From PALSA-505 sp963699015 (lineage in GTDB: Bacteria > Actinomycetota > Actinomycetes > Streptosporangiales > Streptosporangiaceae), in the NCBI GenBank assembly GCA_963699015.1, contig CAVOSX010000002.1, positions 186,001-250,000 on the forward strand: DNA of 64,000 bases, given 5' to 3'. Under the pieces are notes generated by a model. It was not told the origin of the DNA. It searched no databases and saw only the letters and a program-made list of their open reading frames with translations. A program made the position numbers and the translations under genes. This document shows, in pieces, positions 24,972 through 33,942 of the stretch (positions are counted from its first letter, which is position 1; each line of letters opens with the position of its first letter).

Positions 24972-26828
24972 CTAGCTGGTGGTGCAACCGCCGCCGCGGT
25001 TGTAGAAGCCCGGCCCGGCCAGGCCGGGCCCGGTGATCTGCGGCCGGCTGGCGCCGCCGCCCGCTGGGTACGCCGCGTCGAACCACTCGGTGAAGAACTC
25101 GCTGAGCTTGGCCTGGCAGGCTCCGCTCTGGTTGGGCATCCACTGGTGGAAGGCCCTTTCGAGCTGTGCCTCGGTGATGTGGCTGCCGCCGTACTCACGC
25201 TGGATCTGCTGCATTGCCTGGGTGAAGTTGGCCGGGCTCAGGATCTGGCGCAGCGCGAGGTAGGCCGCGCCTGGCCGGTCGTAGGTGGCCGAGCCGGAGA
25301 ACAGGCCGAACGGCGTCGGGTCGGACGGCGCCTGCACCCAGAAGCGTCCCTTCTGGGCGTAGATCCCGTTGAACGTCTTGATCAGGCTGGCCTCGAACGC
25401 GGCCTGGCCCGTCCGCGTGTAGGGGCCGCCGGCGGCCATTTCCGCCTGGCGGGCGGTGAACAGGAACTGGGCCATGGTGGCCATGCCCTCCTTGAAGAAG
25501 GTCATGGTGTAGCCGCTCTCGGCGACGTTGTCGCCCCACCACTGGTGCATGTTCTCGTGGTAGAGGGTGCTCAGCCCGACCTGGCCGCCGGCGAAGGTGA
25601 TCATCGTCTGCATCTCCTCCTCGAAGCTGGCCGGGGGGGTGCCGACGACGACGCCGTCGGAGGTGAAAGGGAACGTCCCGTTGAACTGGCTCTCGAACTC
25701 GGTGATGTTCTGCTGCATATTCATGAGGGCGCGGTTCTTCGCCTGCCTCACCCGGCTGATCGAGGTGTCCTGCGCCTGGTAGTACCGGATGCCATTGTCC
25801 GCGGTGCGCTCGGTCAGGTGATAGTCGCCGATGCTGTCTTCCACCAGGTAGCTGGCGATGGGCGCGCGCGAGTGCCAGTGGTAGGTGACCGATCCGGCCG
25901 GGAACGCGGCATTCGGCTTGTTGTGCCTGGTCCACTCCAGAACGCCGTTGGCAATGACGGTCTTGCCCGCGTTGGTGGTGTCGTAGAAGTCGTACCTCGG
26001 CTTGGCCGTCGGGTAGTCGTTGAGCGGCATCCAGTCCTCGGAGCCGACCGGCTCGGTGGTGACGAAGCCGCCATCAGGGGCGCGGAACCAGCCCTCGGTG
26101 GTCCCGTCGCCGTCGTGATGCACGCCCGGCCTGCCGGTGTACATGACCGTGACGGCGAACGTCGACCCTTCCCCGATCGGCGACCGCGGCGTGATCACCA
26201 GCTTGTTCGCCGGGCACGGCATGCCGTTCTGAGAGTTCCGCTTGGCCGGGTTGGCGGAGGTCAGCTGGGGTGAGCAGGCCGGCGGCAGCGGATTGTGCCG
26301 CGGCCCGCCGACCGGGTTGACCTGCGAGGCCTCGTGGGCCAGCGGGTTGGGGTCGTTCTGCCCGTGCGGGTCACCGGGGTAGGTCGGCTGGACGAAGGCG
26401 AACGACGCGGGCCGGCCGTTGACGCTGACCGAACGGACCCTCATGTCGGGCCCGGCTTCCGGATCCGCGGACCTGCGCTCGAAATCCAGGCTGAAGCTGG
26501 TCAGGCACTGCGTGGCCCGGTCGGTGAGAACGACATGATTACCGGGCAGGAACGTGTTCGCGGCGGCATCATAGACCAGATCCACATCGGTGTGCACGCT
26601 GGTGTAGCCGCCGTTCCCGGTGTCCGGGTACACGTGCGCCCCCAAACGCGACAGCGTGCGGGCGCCGGCCGAGCACCGGCCGTGGCCGGCCGGGCGGTGA
26701 CCCGCCAGGCGGGGCGGGGCCGGGCCGTGGCCGGCGCTGGCCAGAGCGGGCACGGCCTGCCCGGTCGCGGTGACCGCCAGTACCGAGATCGACGTGACGA
26801 CAGTGGCGTGCATCCAGCGCCTGGCCAT
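24972..26828 (-). CDS. Secreted M1-family zinc metallopeptidase
   Basis: Exported aminopeptidase-like enzyme of about 618 residues. Residues 1-32 form a signal peptide (MARRWMHATVVTSISVLAVT, cleavage near ALASAG). The zinc site is complete: HENMH at 424-428 and, 18 residues later, E447 in FFKEGMA, exactly the HEXXH-x18-E spacing of family M1. The GXMEN substrate-binding motif is altered to SFEEEMQTM. The C-terminus has a conserved TYDRPGAAYLALRQIL helix. The start at 26828 is chosen for the signal peptide and an upstream TGAGGAA. It is a single gene; secretion suggests extracellular peptide digestion. Confidence 0.93.
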   Translation of the reverse strand: MARRWMHATVVTSISVLAVTATGQAVPALASAGHGPAPPRLAGHRPAGHGRCSAGARTLSRLGAHVYPDTGNGGYTSVHTDVDLVYDAAANTFLPGNHVVLTDRATQCLTSFSLDFERRSADPEAGPDMRVRSVSVNGRPASFAFVQPTYPGDPHGQNDPNPLAHEASQVNPVGGPRHNPLPPACSPQLTSANPAKRNSQNGMPCPANKLVITPRSPIGEGSTFAVTVMYTGRPGVHHDGDGTTEGWFRAPDGGFVTTEPVGSEDWMPLNDYPTAKPRYDFYDTTNAGKTVIANGVLEWTRHNKPNAAFPAGSVTYHWHSRAPIASYLVEDSIGDYHLTERTADNGIRYYQAQDTSISRVRQAKNRALMNMQQNITEFESQFNGTFPFTSDGVVVGTPPASFEEEMQTMITFAGGQVGLSTLYHENMHQWWGDNVAESGYTMTFFKEGMATMAQFLFTARQAEMAAGGPYTRTGQAAFEASLIKTFNGIYAQKGRFWVQAPSDPTPFGLFSGSATYDRPGAAYLALRQILSPANFTQAMQQIQREYGGSHITEAQLERAFHQWMPNQSGACQAKLSEFFTEWFDAAYPAGGGASRPQITGPGLAGPGFYNRGGGCTTS

Positions 26829-26899
26829 GCGGGGTTCCTCACTTCCAGCGGGTGCGCCGTCCAGCCTCGCACGCCGGCCGTTAGCTGGCCCGCGCTGGC

Positions 26900-28144
26900 T
26901 CAGTTCAGCGATACCGGCAGGTGCGCCGGGCCGCGCAGGTTGATCCGGCCGTTCCAGGTCACGTCGCCGTCCAGCGCCAGGCCGGGGAAGCGGCTCACCA
27001 CCCGCTCGAAGGCGATGCATGCTTCGAGCCGCGCGAGCGAAGCGCCCAGGCAGTGGTGATGTCCCGCGCCGAACGACACGTGCTGCCGCGCGTTCTCCCG
27101 GTCCAGCCGCAGGTCGTCGGCGTCCGGTCCCCAGAAGTCCTGGTCCCGGTTGGCCGCGGCGAGGCTGGCCATGACGAACGCGCCCGCCGGGATGGTGACA
27201 TCGCTCAACGTCACCGGCTCGAGCGTGATGCGCCTGCTGGCCTGTACCGGGCTGTCGTAGCGCAGCAGCTCCTCGACGGCATTGGGCACCAGCCCGGGGT
27301 CGCGGCGCAGCAGCGCGAGCTGGCCGGGGTGGCGCAGCAGCGCGAGCGTTCCGCCGGCGATGAGGTTGACGGTGGTCTCGTGCCCGGCGATGTAGAGCAG
27401 CAGGGTCTGGGCGACCAGCTCGTCATCACTGAGCACGTCACCGTCGTCCTCGGCGTTGACGAGCGCGGTCAGCAGGTCATCGGCCGGATGCTCTCGCTTC
27501 CAGGCGATCATCTCGGCCGCGATGCCGATCAGCTCGGCGTCGGCGGCCATGATCGCGGCGGCCAGCTCCGGGTCGGCGACCGGCTCCAGGGAACGCACCA
27601 CGGTGCCGGACAGCTCCCGGATCCGCTCGTGGTCGGCGGGCGGCGTGCCCAGCATCTCGGCGATGACGCTGAACGGCAGCGGGAACGCGAGCGCTTCGAC
27701 CAGGTCGACCCGGCGCTGGTCCGCCGCCGTGTCCAGCATGCGGTCGACGAGCTCGGTGATGCGCGGCCGCAGCGCCGCGATGGCCCGCGGCGTGAACGCC
27801 TTCGCGACCAGCCTGCGCAGCCGGGTGTGATCGGGCGGATCCCGGTCCAGCATCGACAGTCCATCGACGGGCTGGGCGGCGTTCTCGCCGTACGTCGCCT
27901 CCCGCAGTTGCACGAGCGGGCTGTCGGCCAGGTTGCGATCCTCTACCGACAGGCTCGCGGCCCGCAGCAGCCAGGACACGTCCGCATAGCGGGTGAGCAT
28001 CCAGAACCCCATCGGGTGCTCGTACACCGGCGCCGCGGCGCGGACCGCCGCGTACTGCGGGTACGGGTCGTCGGTGAAGCCAGGCTCGAACGGGTTGAAC
28101 AGCGGCGCGGCCGCCTGGGCCGCGGAAGTCTGGGACTCGGTCAT
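26900..28144 (-). CDS. Cytochrome P450
   Basis: Bacterial soluble P450 monooxygenase of 414 residues. The oxygen-binding I-helix is AGHETT at 253-258, the ExxR pair is E292/R295 in EELLR, and heme thiolate C365 lies in FGAGHHHCLG. The N-terminal FNPFEPGFTDDPYPQYA is common in actinobacterial CYP families. No ferredoxin or ferredoxin reductase gene is adjacent. The start at 28144 is 63 bp from the divergent TetR gene, and a palindrome sits between the two, so the TetR protein probably represses this gene. The substrate is unknown. Confidence 0.96.
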   Translation of the reverse strand: MTESQTSAAQAAAPLFNPFEPGFTDDPYPQYAAVRAAAPVYEHPMGFWMLTRYADVSWLLRAASLSVEDRNLADSPLVQLREATYGENAAQPVDGLSMLDRDPPDHTRLRRLVAKAFTPRAIAALRPRITELVDRMLDTAADQRRVDLVEALAFPLPFSVIAEMLGTPPADHERIRELSGTVVRSLEPVADPELAAAIMAADAELIGIAAEMIAWKREHPADDLLTALVNAEDDGDVLSDDELVAQTLLLYIAGHETTVNLIAGGTLALLRHPGQLALLRRDPGLVPNAVEELLRYDSPVQASRRITLEPVTLSDVTIPAGAFVMASLAAANRDQDFWGPDADDLRLDRENARQHVSFGAGHHHCLGASLARLEACIAFERVVSRFPGLALDGDVTWNGRINLRGPAHLPVSLN

Positions 28145-28175
28145 CGCAGGACTCCAGCCGTACGCTTCGATTGTT

Positions 28176-28192
28176 ACATACTCTGCGTATGT
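28176..28192. promoter_or_regulatory. Putative TetR operator between P450 and tetR
   Basis: ACATAC (28176-28181) and GTATGT (28187-28192) form a perfect inverted repeat with a 5-bp TCTGC centre. It lies in the 63-bp gap between divergent start codons, in an AT-rich island, which is the expected place for a TetR operator covering both promoters. Confidence 0.7.
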
Positions 28193-28207
28193 TACTATAC
28201 TCAACGC

Positions 28208-28810
28208 ATGCAGCCGGTCCAGAGCCGTCGTGAGATGTATTCGGAAGCGACCAGGGCGGCGTTGCTCGAGGAGGCAACGGCGCTGTTCGCCGAGCGGGGC
28301 TACGCGGGAACCTCGCTGGAGGACGTCGCGTCGGCCAGCGGGGTGACCCGCGGCGCCGTCTACCACCACTTCGCCGGCAAGCAAGCCCTGTTCGAGGCCG
28401 TGCTTGGGCGGCAGGAGGAGCGCGCGATGGCGGCGGTCCTCGCGGCCGCGACCGCGCCGGATCCGTGGGACGCGGCGATGCTCGCCCTTGACGCCTTCCT
28501 CGCCCGGTGCTGCGACCCCGCGTACGGGCGGCTGGTGTGGCTGGAGGGACCGGCCGCGCTCGGCTGGCACCGCTGGCGGGAGTGCGAGGAGAAGTATGCC
28601 TTCGGCCTGGTCGAGCGGTTCGTCCGGGATCTGATCGAGGCGGGCTACCTGGAGGACAGGGCGGCCGACAGCCTGGTCCGGTTCTCGTTCTGGATGCTCG
28701 GCGGTGCCGGACTCGCGCTCGCCGAGGCGGCGGAGGCCGACAGGCCCCGGCTGCGCGAGGAGTGGGGCTACCTGATCCGCCGGACGATCAGCGGCCTGCG
28801 GACCAGGTAG
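28208..28810 (+). CDS. TetR-family transcriptional regulator
   Basis: Repressor-type regulator of 200 residues. The N-terminal HTH is clear: AALLEEATALFAERGYAGTS, LEDVASASGVTRGAVYHHF with the conserved YHHFAGKQALFEAV. The ligand-binding C-terminal domain is all helical (WRECEEKYAFGLVERF). The ATG at 28208 begins just before the HTH; frames further upstream read antisense to the P450. It is divergent from the P450, so it most likely controls the P450 and itself in response to a P450 substrate. Confidence 0.95.
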   Translation: MQPVQSRREMYSEATRAALLEEATALFAERGYAGTSLEDVASASGVTRGAVYHHFAGKQALFEAVLGRQEERAMAAVLAAATAPDPWDAAMLALDAFLARCCDPAYGRLVWLEGPAALGWHRWRECEEKYAFGLVERFVRDLIEAGYLEDRAADSLVRFSFWMLGGAGLALAEAAEADRPRLREEWGYLIRRTISGLRTR

Positions 28811-28833
28811 CCGCGGCGCCGCCGGTCAGCGCC

Positions 28834-29523
28834 TCACTTCAGCAGCGGCTCGCCGAGCGGTACCGGCTTGCCGCCGGTGGCCACCGAGGCCGCGCCGAAG
28901 AAGAGGTAGACCCCGACGAGAGCGAACAGGATGACGAAGACACCCCCGGTGTTCAGCAGGCCGGTCGATGCGTTGGCCACGCCCGCCAAGACGAAGACCA
29001 GTGCGATGTCGACGAGCGCGAACAGCGCCGTGTAGGTGACCGGCAGCCGCAGCGTGGCCAGCGTGAGCATCACGATGACGATCAGCCAGGTGGTCAAGAA
29101 CAGCTCTATGGTGCCTGTCGCGGCCGTGAGCAGGACGAACCAGTTGTGGTCCACGGCGAGCACCAGAACGGCGAAGCTCAGCCAGAAGCCGCCGAAGATG
29201 CCGAAGACGGCCGCGACCGCGCTCTGGCCGACCGCGATGGCCCACACCGTGGCGACCCACAGGCCCACGGCCGTGGCCGCCATGATGATCGCCAGCGGAG
29301 CGCCGAACGTGGTCGCGGGCACCTGGCCCAGCAGCGTCAGGGCGAGCGCGAACGATCCCGCGATGAAGACCGGCAGGCCCAGCATCATCGGGTCCCCGGC
29401 CAGCAGCCCCGACGCCGCCGGCTCGGGCTCAACCAGGGGTATGCCTTCCTCTGTGGTAGGCACGCTTCCTGGTGGCCTCGTCGGGTAGGAAGAGCCCTCA
29501 GCGCCAGCATCAACCGCGGTCAT
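28834..29523 (-). CDS. GPR1/FUN34/YaaH-family (acetate/succinate) permease
   Basis: Inner-membrane transporter of 229 residues with six predicted TM segments after a 45-residue Pro/Glu-rich N-terminal tail. GDPMMLGLPVFIAGSFALAL corresponds to the NPAPLGL signature at the start of TM1, and FGIFGGFWLSFA is the conserved TM3 region. Family members carry acetate, succinate or ammonium-related substrates. A good RBS (GAGGAGG) precedes the ATG. A 7-bp inverted repeat TCCACCA/TGGTGGA (29552-29569) lies about 30 bp upstream of the start and could be an operator. The next gene downstream of it on this strand is none; it converges with tetR. Confidence 0.88.
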   Translation of the reverse strand: MTAVDAGAEGSSYPTRPPGSVPTTEEGIPLVEPEPAASGLLAGDPMMLGLPVFIAGSFALALTLLGQVPATTFGAPLAIIMAATAVGLWVATVWAIAVGQSAVAAVFGIFGGFWLSFAVLVLAVDHNWFVLLTAATGTIELFLTTWLIVIVMLTLATLRLPVTYTALFALVDIALVFVLAGVANASTGLLNTGGVFVILFALVGVYLFFGAASVATGGKPVPLGEPLLK

Positions 29524-29710
29524 AGCGCCTCCTCAGCGGGAATACCGGAGTTCCACCACGGGTGGTGGACCCTGACTTCTATGTACCGCCCCGGGCGGCG
29601 GGCGATCTTCTCAGTTTGAGCCATAGGGAGGTAAAGAGCCGGTACTCGCGAGGGCGGCCGGCCGCAGGCACGGCACGCATACCGGCAGCGCAGGGGCGGG
29701 AACACGGAGA

Positions 29711-31523
29711 TCAGCTGGACGGGGTGACGATCCCGTATTCGTGGATCTTGCGGTAAATGGTGGCCCGGGACATTCCGAGCGATTCTGCCGCCTTGACCTT
29801 ATTGCCCTTATAGTCCAGCAGGCTCTGCACGATCGCGTCCCGCTCCATCGATTCGAGCGGGCTGAGCAGCCGGCGGCTCACGGTCCAGCACTCCGGCGGC
29901 AGGTCGCCAGGGGTGATCACCCCGGTGCGCCGGTGCTGCACCACCTTCCGCAGCACCTGCCACAGCTGCTCGGTGTTGCCCGGCCAGCTCGACCGCAGCA
30001 GCAACTGCATCGCCTCAGGCGAGCAGACCAGCCGCGGGTACTGGTTGAGCTTGGCGATGAAGAACGGCACGAGCTCGTGCAGGTCCTCGATGTGATGGCG
30101 GAGCGGGGGAAGCTCCACCGTCCTCGGGAAGAACCGGAGCAGGTCGGCCAGGCCGCCGGTCACGGGCCGCTTGCTGAGGGTGACCGCGATCCAAAGCGAC
30201 TCCTGCCGGCCCGCGGCCATCGTCTCCTGGAGCGCGGCGGACAGCGCGTGCAGCCGCCGGGCACTGAGCCGGTCGGCGTGCCTGATGACCAGGCATCCGG
30301 TGCCCTCGAGCAGCTCGCTGCGGGTCGTCACCTGCCATTCGGCGTCCACCGCGTCCGCGGAATCCAGCACGTGGAAGCGGCCTGCCGGATCCCGCCGCTG
30401 GTGCACCGCCCGGAGCAGGGCCAGCTTGCCCGCCCCTGGCTCGCCTTCCAGCGCGAGCCACTCCCCCGCCGTGTACACCGCGTCCACCTGCTGGCATGCG
30501 CGCAGCCACAGCGGCCCTGAACCGACCAGGCCGGGCAGGAACATCTGCTGCTTCGGCGGTGCGGACTCGCCGGCCGCCCGCCCGGCGCCAGGCTCGACCA
30601 TCTTGATGTGCACCACACCGCCGGCCAGCCGGTCGCCGCCGCTTACCGGCCGGCAGTACATCCGCGCCTTGGCGCCGGTGGGCAGGTCGACCACGACCGG
30701 GACCGGATGCCCGGCTCGCCAGTACGTCGGTGGCCTGCGCGAGCAGCACGACCTGGTCGGCGGGATCGAGGACCTGGCGCGCCTGCTCGTTCATCATCAC
30801 GACTTCTTTGTTGAGCGCCAGCACGATTCCCGCGCTGCGCCGGCAGGCGCGCAGGTACTCCTGCAGCAACTCGAACTCGCGCGCGTTGCTGTCGGCGAGC
30901 AGCGCCTGCGTGATCTGGTCGGCTGTGGTCCTGGCCAGGGTGATCAGCAGCCGGTCGGCGTCCCTGCGCCAGCAGGTCAGATCGACGGCGCCGAGCGTCA
31001 CGCCCGAGATCGGGTGCCGGATCGGGACGCCCGCGCAGGCCAGGTCCTCCAGGTTCTCGGCGTAGTGCTCATGGCCGAACACGTGCATCGGCCGGCCACC
31101 CTCGAGGGCGGTCCCGATCCCGTTGGTCCCGACCGATTCCTCGGCGTAGCTGAAACCGGGGGCGAGCTGGACGCTGTCCAGGTGCCGGTCCAGCTCGCTG
31201 CCCGTGTCCAGCCGGGACAGCACCACGCCGGAGGCGTCGGTGAGGATCACGCTGATGGGCTGGCTTTCCAGGTGCTCGCGCAGCGTTCTCAGCACCGGCA
31301 TGGCGCTGCGGGTCAGCGAGGTGTCGAGGTCCGGCTCGCCGGTGTAGGACAGGGCGATCCGGTCCGCGGCGACGTTCCACCGCCGCGACCGCCACCAGGA
31401 CGCCAGGATCGTGTCGCGCACGTGCTGCGGCTCGACGTTGTCGAAGGTCAAGAACCGCTGCCGCGCATCCGCCAGCCCCGTGCCGTCGGTCAAGACCGGT
31501 CGGTTTGATGCTGCCGGCGACAT
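29711..31523 (-). pseudogene. MimR/AcoR-like GAF-AAA-Fis activator of the monooxygenase locus, one frameshift
   Basis: Activator of the type that switches on mimABCD in mycobacteria. The N-terminal frame from 31523 covers a leader (HVRDTILASWWRSRRW) and a GAF domain (FSYAEESVGTNGIGTALEGG) to about residue 270. Near 30700-30720 the homologous sequence moves to another frame: HPVPVVVDLPTGAKARMYCR, then a degenerate AAA domain with Walker A EGEPGAGKLALL, and a Fis-type HTH at the end (VKAAESLGMSRATIYRKI). The GAFTGA loop that contacts sigma-54 is absent, as expected in actinobacteria. It is divergent from the small gene and prm operon. Whether the shift is real is unclear. Confidence 0.87.
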
Positions 31524-31627
31524 GGCGCCTCCTTGCCTCCCGGGATCGCTCTCCGCAGGCTGTGGGCCCGCGGAGTGGGGTTTGAGGCCTGCGTACTAAC
31601 AAGGTAAACGTGGTGTTACGAGGGTAT

Positions 31628-31642
31628 GTCTCATGTTGAGAC
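31628..31642. promoter_or_regulatory. Inverted repeat GTCTCATGTTGAGAC, putative activator site 1
   Basis: Perfect 6-bp arms GTCTCA and TGAGAC around TGT. It lies between the divergent regulator start (31523) and the small gene start (31692). A near-identical copy lies upstream of prmA. The match to a Fis-type HTH dimer site and the exclusive placement upstream of locus genes suggest binding by the MimR-like protein. Confidence 0.7.
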
Positions 31643-31691
31643 CCCCGATCCGGACCTGGCGTTTTTTGATGCCTCGCCTAGGAGGTGCCCG

Positions 31692-31940
31692 GTGGACCAG
31701 CAAGCTGAACCTCGGCCCGAGGCATTCAACCCGTGGAGCGTCGTGAACCTGGTTTTCCATCACTTGGCTGAGCAGGGGCTCCATCCGATCCTCGGGGACG
31801 GCGGCGATCCCGGGGCCCCGGCCGCGGAGTTGCTCAGGTGCCTGGGCATCCAGCCGGCGGCGGAGGGCAACCGTGAGGAATCACGGAACACCTATCAGCA
31901 CCTGGCCGACATTCGCGCCGCGATGTTCGGCGAGGAGTGA
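31692..31940 (+). CDS. Small uncharacterised protein of the monooxygenase locus (82 aa)
   Basis: Unknown function. The chain after the start (DQQAEPRPEAFNPWSVVNLV, then FHHLAEQGLHPILGDGGDPG and PAAELLRCLGIQPA) is compact, mildly acidic and has no signal peptide or TM segment. The GTG at 31692 has a strong TAGGAGG 6 nt upstream, which decides against the upstream ATG at 31626 that lies inside the palindrome. It sits between the activator and prmA and is flanked on both sides by the same inverted repeat, so it is probably expressed with the monooxygenase. It could be a regulatory or assembly factor; this is inference from position only. Confidence 0.7.
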   Translation: MDQQAEPRPEAFNPWSVVNLVFHHLAEQGLHPILGDGGDPGAPAAELLRCLGIQPAAEGNREESRNTYQHLADIRAAMFGEE

Positions 31941-31988
31941 CCGACGCCTCCGCGCACCTGCTGAGCAGCGGATCCGGCCCGGCCGGGT

Positions 31989-32003
31989 GTCTCATGTTGA
32001 GAG
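31989..32003. promoter_or_regulatory. Inverted repeat GTCTCATGTTGAGAG, putative activator site 2
   Basis: Differs from site 1 only in the last base. It is about 185 bp upstream of the prmA start within a 247-bp leader that has no gene. This distance suits an enhancer-like upstream activating site for the prm operon. Confidence 0.7.
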
Positions 32004-32187
32004 CCACGCCTGCCCTCATGCGCGATGTGATCGGGACAACGAGGACCTTCAGCCGTGCGGTCCTGTCCGAGGTCCGTCCGGCGAGGTGAGGCGCTGACGT
32101 CGCAGCAGACGATCAAGGCTGAAGGGAGAGACGAGGACTGCAATGCGCCGCCTCATTCGTCCCCGAGGGAAAGGTTAGGGGTGACAC

Positions 32188-33843
32188 GTGAGTCGCCAGA
32201 GCGTGGCTAAGGCCCACCAGAAGATCCAGGAACTGTCCTGGGAACCTCAATACCATGAGCCAGTAGCGCAGTACGGGACGGACTACACGTTCCAGAAGGC
32301 TGCCAAGAAGGACCCGCTCAAGCAGGTCCTGCGGTCCTACTTCCCGATGCAAGAGGAAAAGGACCACAGAGTCTACGGCGCCCAGGACGGCGCTATCCGC
32401 GGCAACATGTTCCGCCAGGTGCAGGAGCGCTGGCTGGAATGGCAGAAGCTGTTCCTGTCCATCATCCCGCTCCCCGAGATCTCGGCCGCCCGGTCGATGC
32501 CGCTGCTGTTCCGCACGGTGCCGAACCCGGAACTGCACAACGGACAGGCGATCCAGATGATCGACGAGGTGCGGCACTCGACGATCCAGCAGAACCTCAA
32601 GCGCCTGTACATGAACAACTACATCGACCCGGCGGGCTTCAACAACAGCCTGCGCAACTTCCAGAACGACTACTGCGGCACGATCGGCCGGCAGTTCGCC
32701 GAGGGCTTCATCACCGGTGACGCCATCACCGCGGCGAGCATCTACCTGACGATCGTGGCCGAGACGGCGTTCACGAACACGCTGTTCGTGGCCATGCCGG
32801 CCGAGGCCGCCGCCAACGGCGACTACCTGCTGCCGACGGTGTTCCACTCGGTGCAGTCCGACGAGTCCAGGCACATCAGCAACGGCTACGCCACCCTGCT
32901 CATGGCCCTGGCCGACGAGAGCAACCACCAGTTGCTCGAGCGCGACCTGCGCTACGCATGGTGGAACAACCACCGCGTGGTGGACGCGGCCATCGGCACG
33001 TTCATCGAGTACGGCACCAAGGACCGCCGCAAGGACCGGGAAAGCTACGCGGAGATGTGGCGCCGGTGGATCTACGACGACTACTACCGCAGCTACCTCG
33101 TGCCGCTGGAGAAGTACGGCCTGGTCATCCCGCACGACCTCATCGAGGAATCGTGGAAGCAGATCTGGGAGAAGGGCTACGTCCATGAGGTCGCCCAGTT
33201 CTTCGCCACCGGCTGGCTGGCGAACTACTGGCGCATCGACAGCATGACCGACGAGGACTTCGAGTGGTTCGAGTTCAAGTACCCGGGCTGGTATGACAAG
33301 TACGGCAAGTGGTGGGAGAACTACAACCGCCTGAAGTACCCGAACGGGCACCACCCGATCGTCGCCGAGAACGTCGACTACGTGTACCCGCACCGCTGCT
33401 GGACCTGCATGGTGCCGTGCCTCGTCCGCGAGGACATGGTCATCGACGAGGTCGACGGCCAGGTACGCACGTACTGCCACGAGGTCTGCCGCTGGACCGA
33501 CGTCGAGGCCTTCCGGCCGACCTACCAGGGCCGGTCCACCCCCAACATGGGCCAGCTCATCGGCGCCCGCGAGTGGGAGACCCTGTACCACGGCTGGAAC
33601 TGGGCCGACGTGGTCTCCGACATGGGTTACGTCCGGGACGACGGCAAGACCATGACCGCGCAGCCGCATCTTGACCTGGGCGACCAGAAGAAGATGTGGA
33701 CGCTGGACCACCTGCGCCGGATGGGCCCCGTGCTCAGCCCGAACGTGATCCTCAACGAAATGACGCCGGAGGAGCGGGTGGCGTTCAAGGAGGACTACAA
33801 CCGCCAGGGCCCGGCCGGGCGCCCGGCACCCGCGAACACCTGA
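32188..33843 (+). CDS. prmA: Propane/alkene monooxygenase hydroxylase, large (alpha) subunit
   Basis: Catalytic subunit of a soluble diiron monooxygenase that inserts oxygen into small alkanes or alkenes (also phenol/acetone in mim systems). All six iron ligands are present: E97, E127 and H130 (IDEVRH), E192 (VAETAF), E226 and H229 (SDESRH). Their spacings (30, 3, 62, 34, 3) equal those of methane monooxygenase MmoX. The C-terminal region carries a Cys-rich CWTCMVPC segment. The 551-aa length fits PrmA/MimA. It starts with GTG and is the first structural gene of the operon, following a 247-bp leader. Confidence 0.97.
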   Translation: MSRQSVAKAHQKIQELSWEPQYHEPVAQYGTDYTFQKAAKKDPLKQVLRSYFPMQEEKDHRVYGAQDGAIRGNMFRQVQERWLEWQKLFLSIIPLPEISAARSMPLLFRTVPNPELHNGQAIQMIDEVRHSTIQQNLKRLYMNNYIDPAGFNNSLRNFQNDYCGTIGRQFAEGFITGDAITAASIYLTIVAETAFTNTLFVAMPAEAAANGDYLLPTVFHSVQSDESRHISNGYATLLMALADESNHQLLERDLRYAWWNNHRVVDAAIGTFIEYGTKDRRKDRESYAEMWRRWIYDDYYRSYLVPLEKYGLVIPHDLIEESWKQIWEKGYVHEVAQFFATGWLANYWRIDSMTDEDFEWFEFKYPGWYDKYGKWWENYNRLKYPNGHHPIVAENVDYVYPHRCWTCMVPCLVREDMVIDEVDGQVRTYCHEVCRWTDVEAFRPTYQGRSTPNMGQLIGAREWETLYHGWNWADVVSDMGYVRDDGKTMTAQPHLDLGDQKKMWTLDHLRRMGPVLSPNVILNEMTPEERVAFKEDYNRQGPAGRPAPANT

Positions 33844-33870
33844 CCGGTAACCAGGAAGGACGCAAGAGGC

Positions 33871-33905
33871 GAGGAGGGGGCCAGGGCAAGCCCCTGGCCC
33901 TCCTC
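33871..33905 (+). terminator. Strong hairpin between prmA and prmB
   Basis: GAGGAGGGGGCCAGGG pairs with CCCCTGGCCCTCCTC across a CAAG-centred loop, with a 2-nt bulge, in the 99-bp gap after prmA. Only a short TTT follows, so it may be a partial terminator or an mRNA-stabilising element that lets prmA be made in excess over the reductase. Confidence 0.6.
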
Positions 33906-33942
33906 CCTTTCCACAGGCCGTTGCCTACTCCGCGAGGGGGCC

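Noticed and set aside
29711..31523. True sigma-54-dependent activator
   Set aside because: The GAFTGA loop is absent, and the host appears to be an actinomycete, a group that lacks sigma-54.
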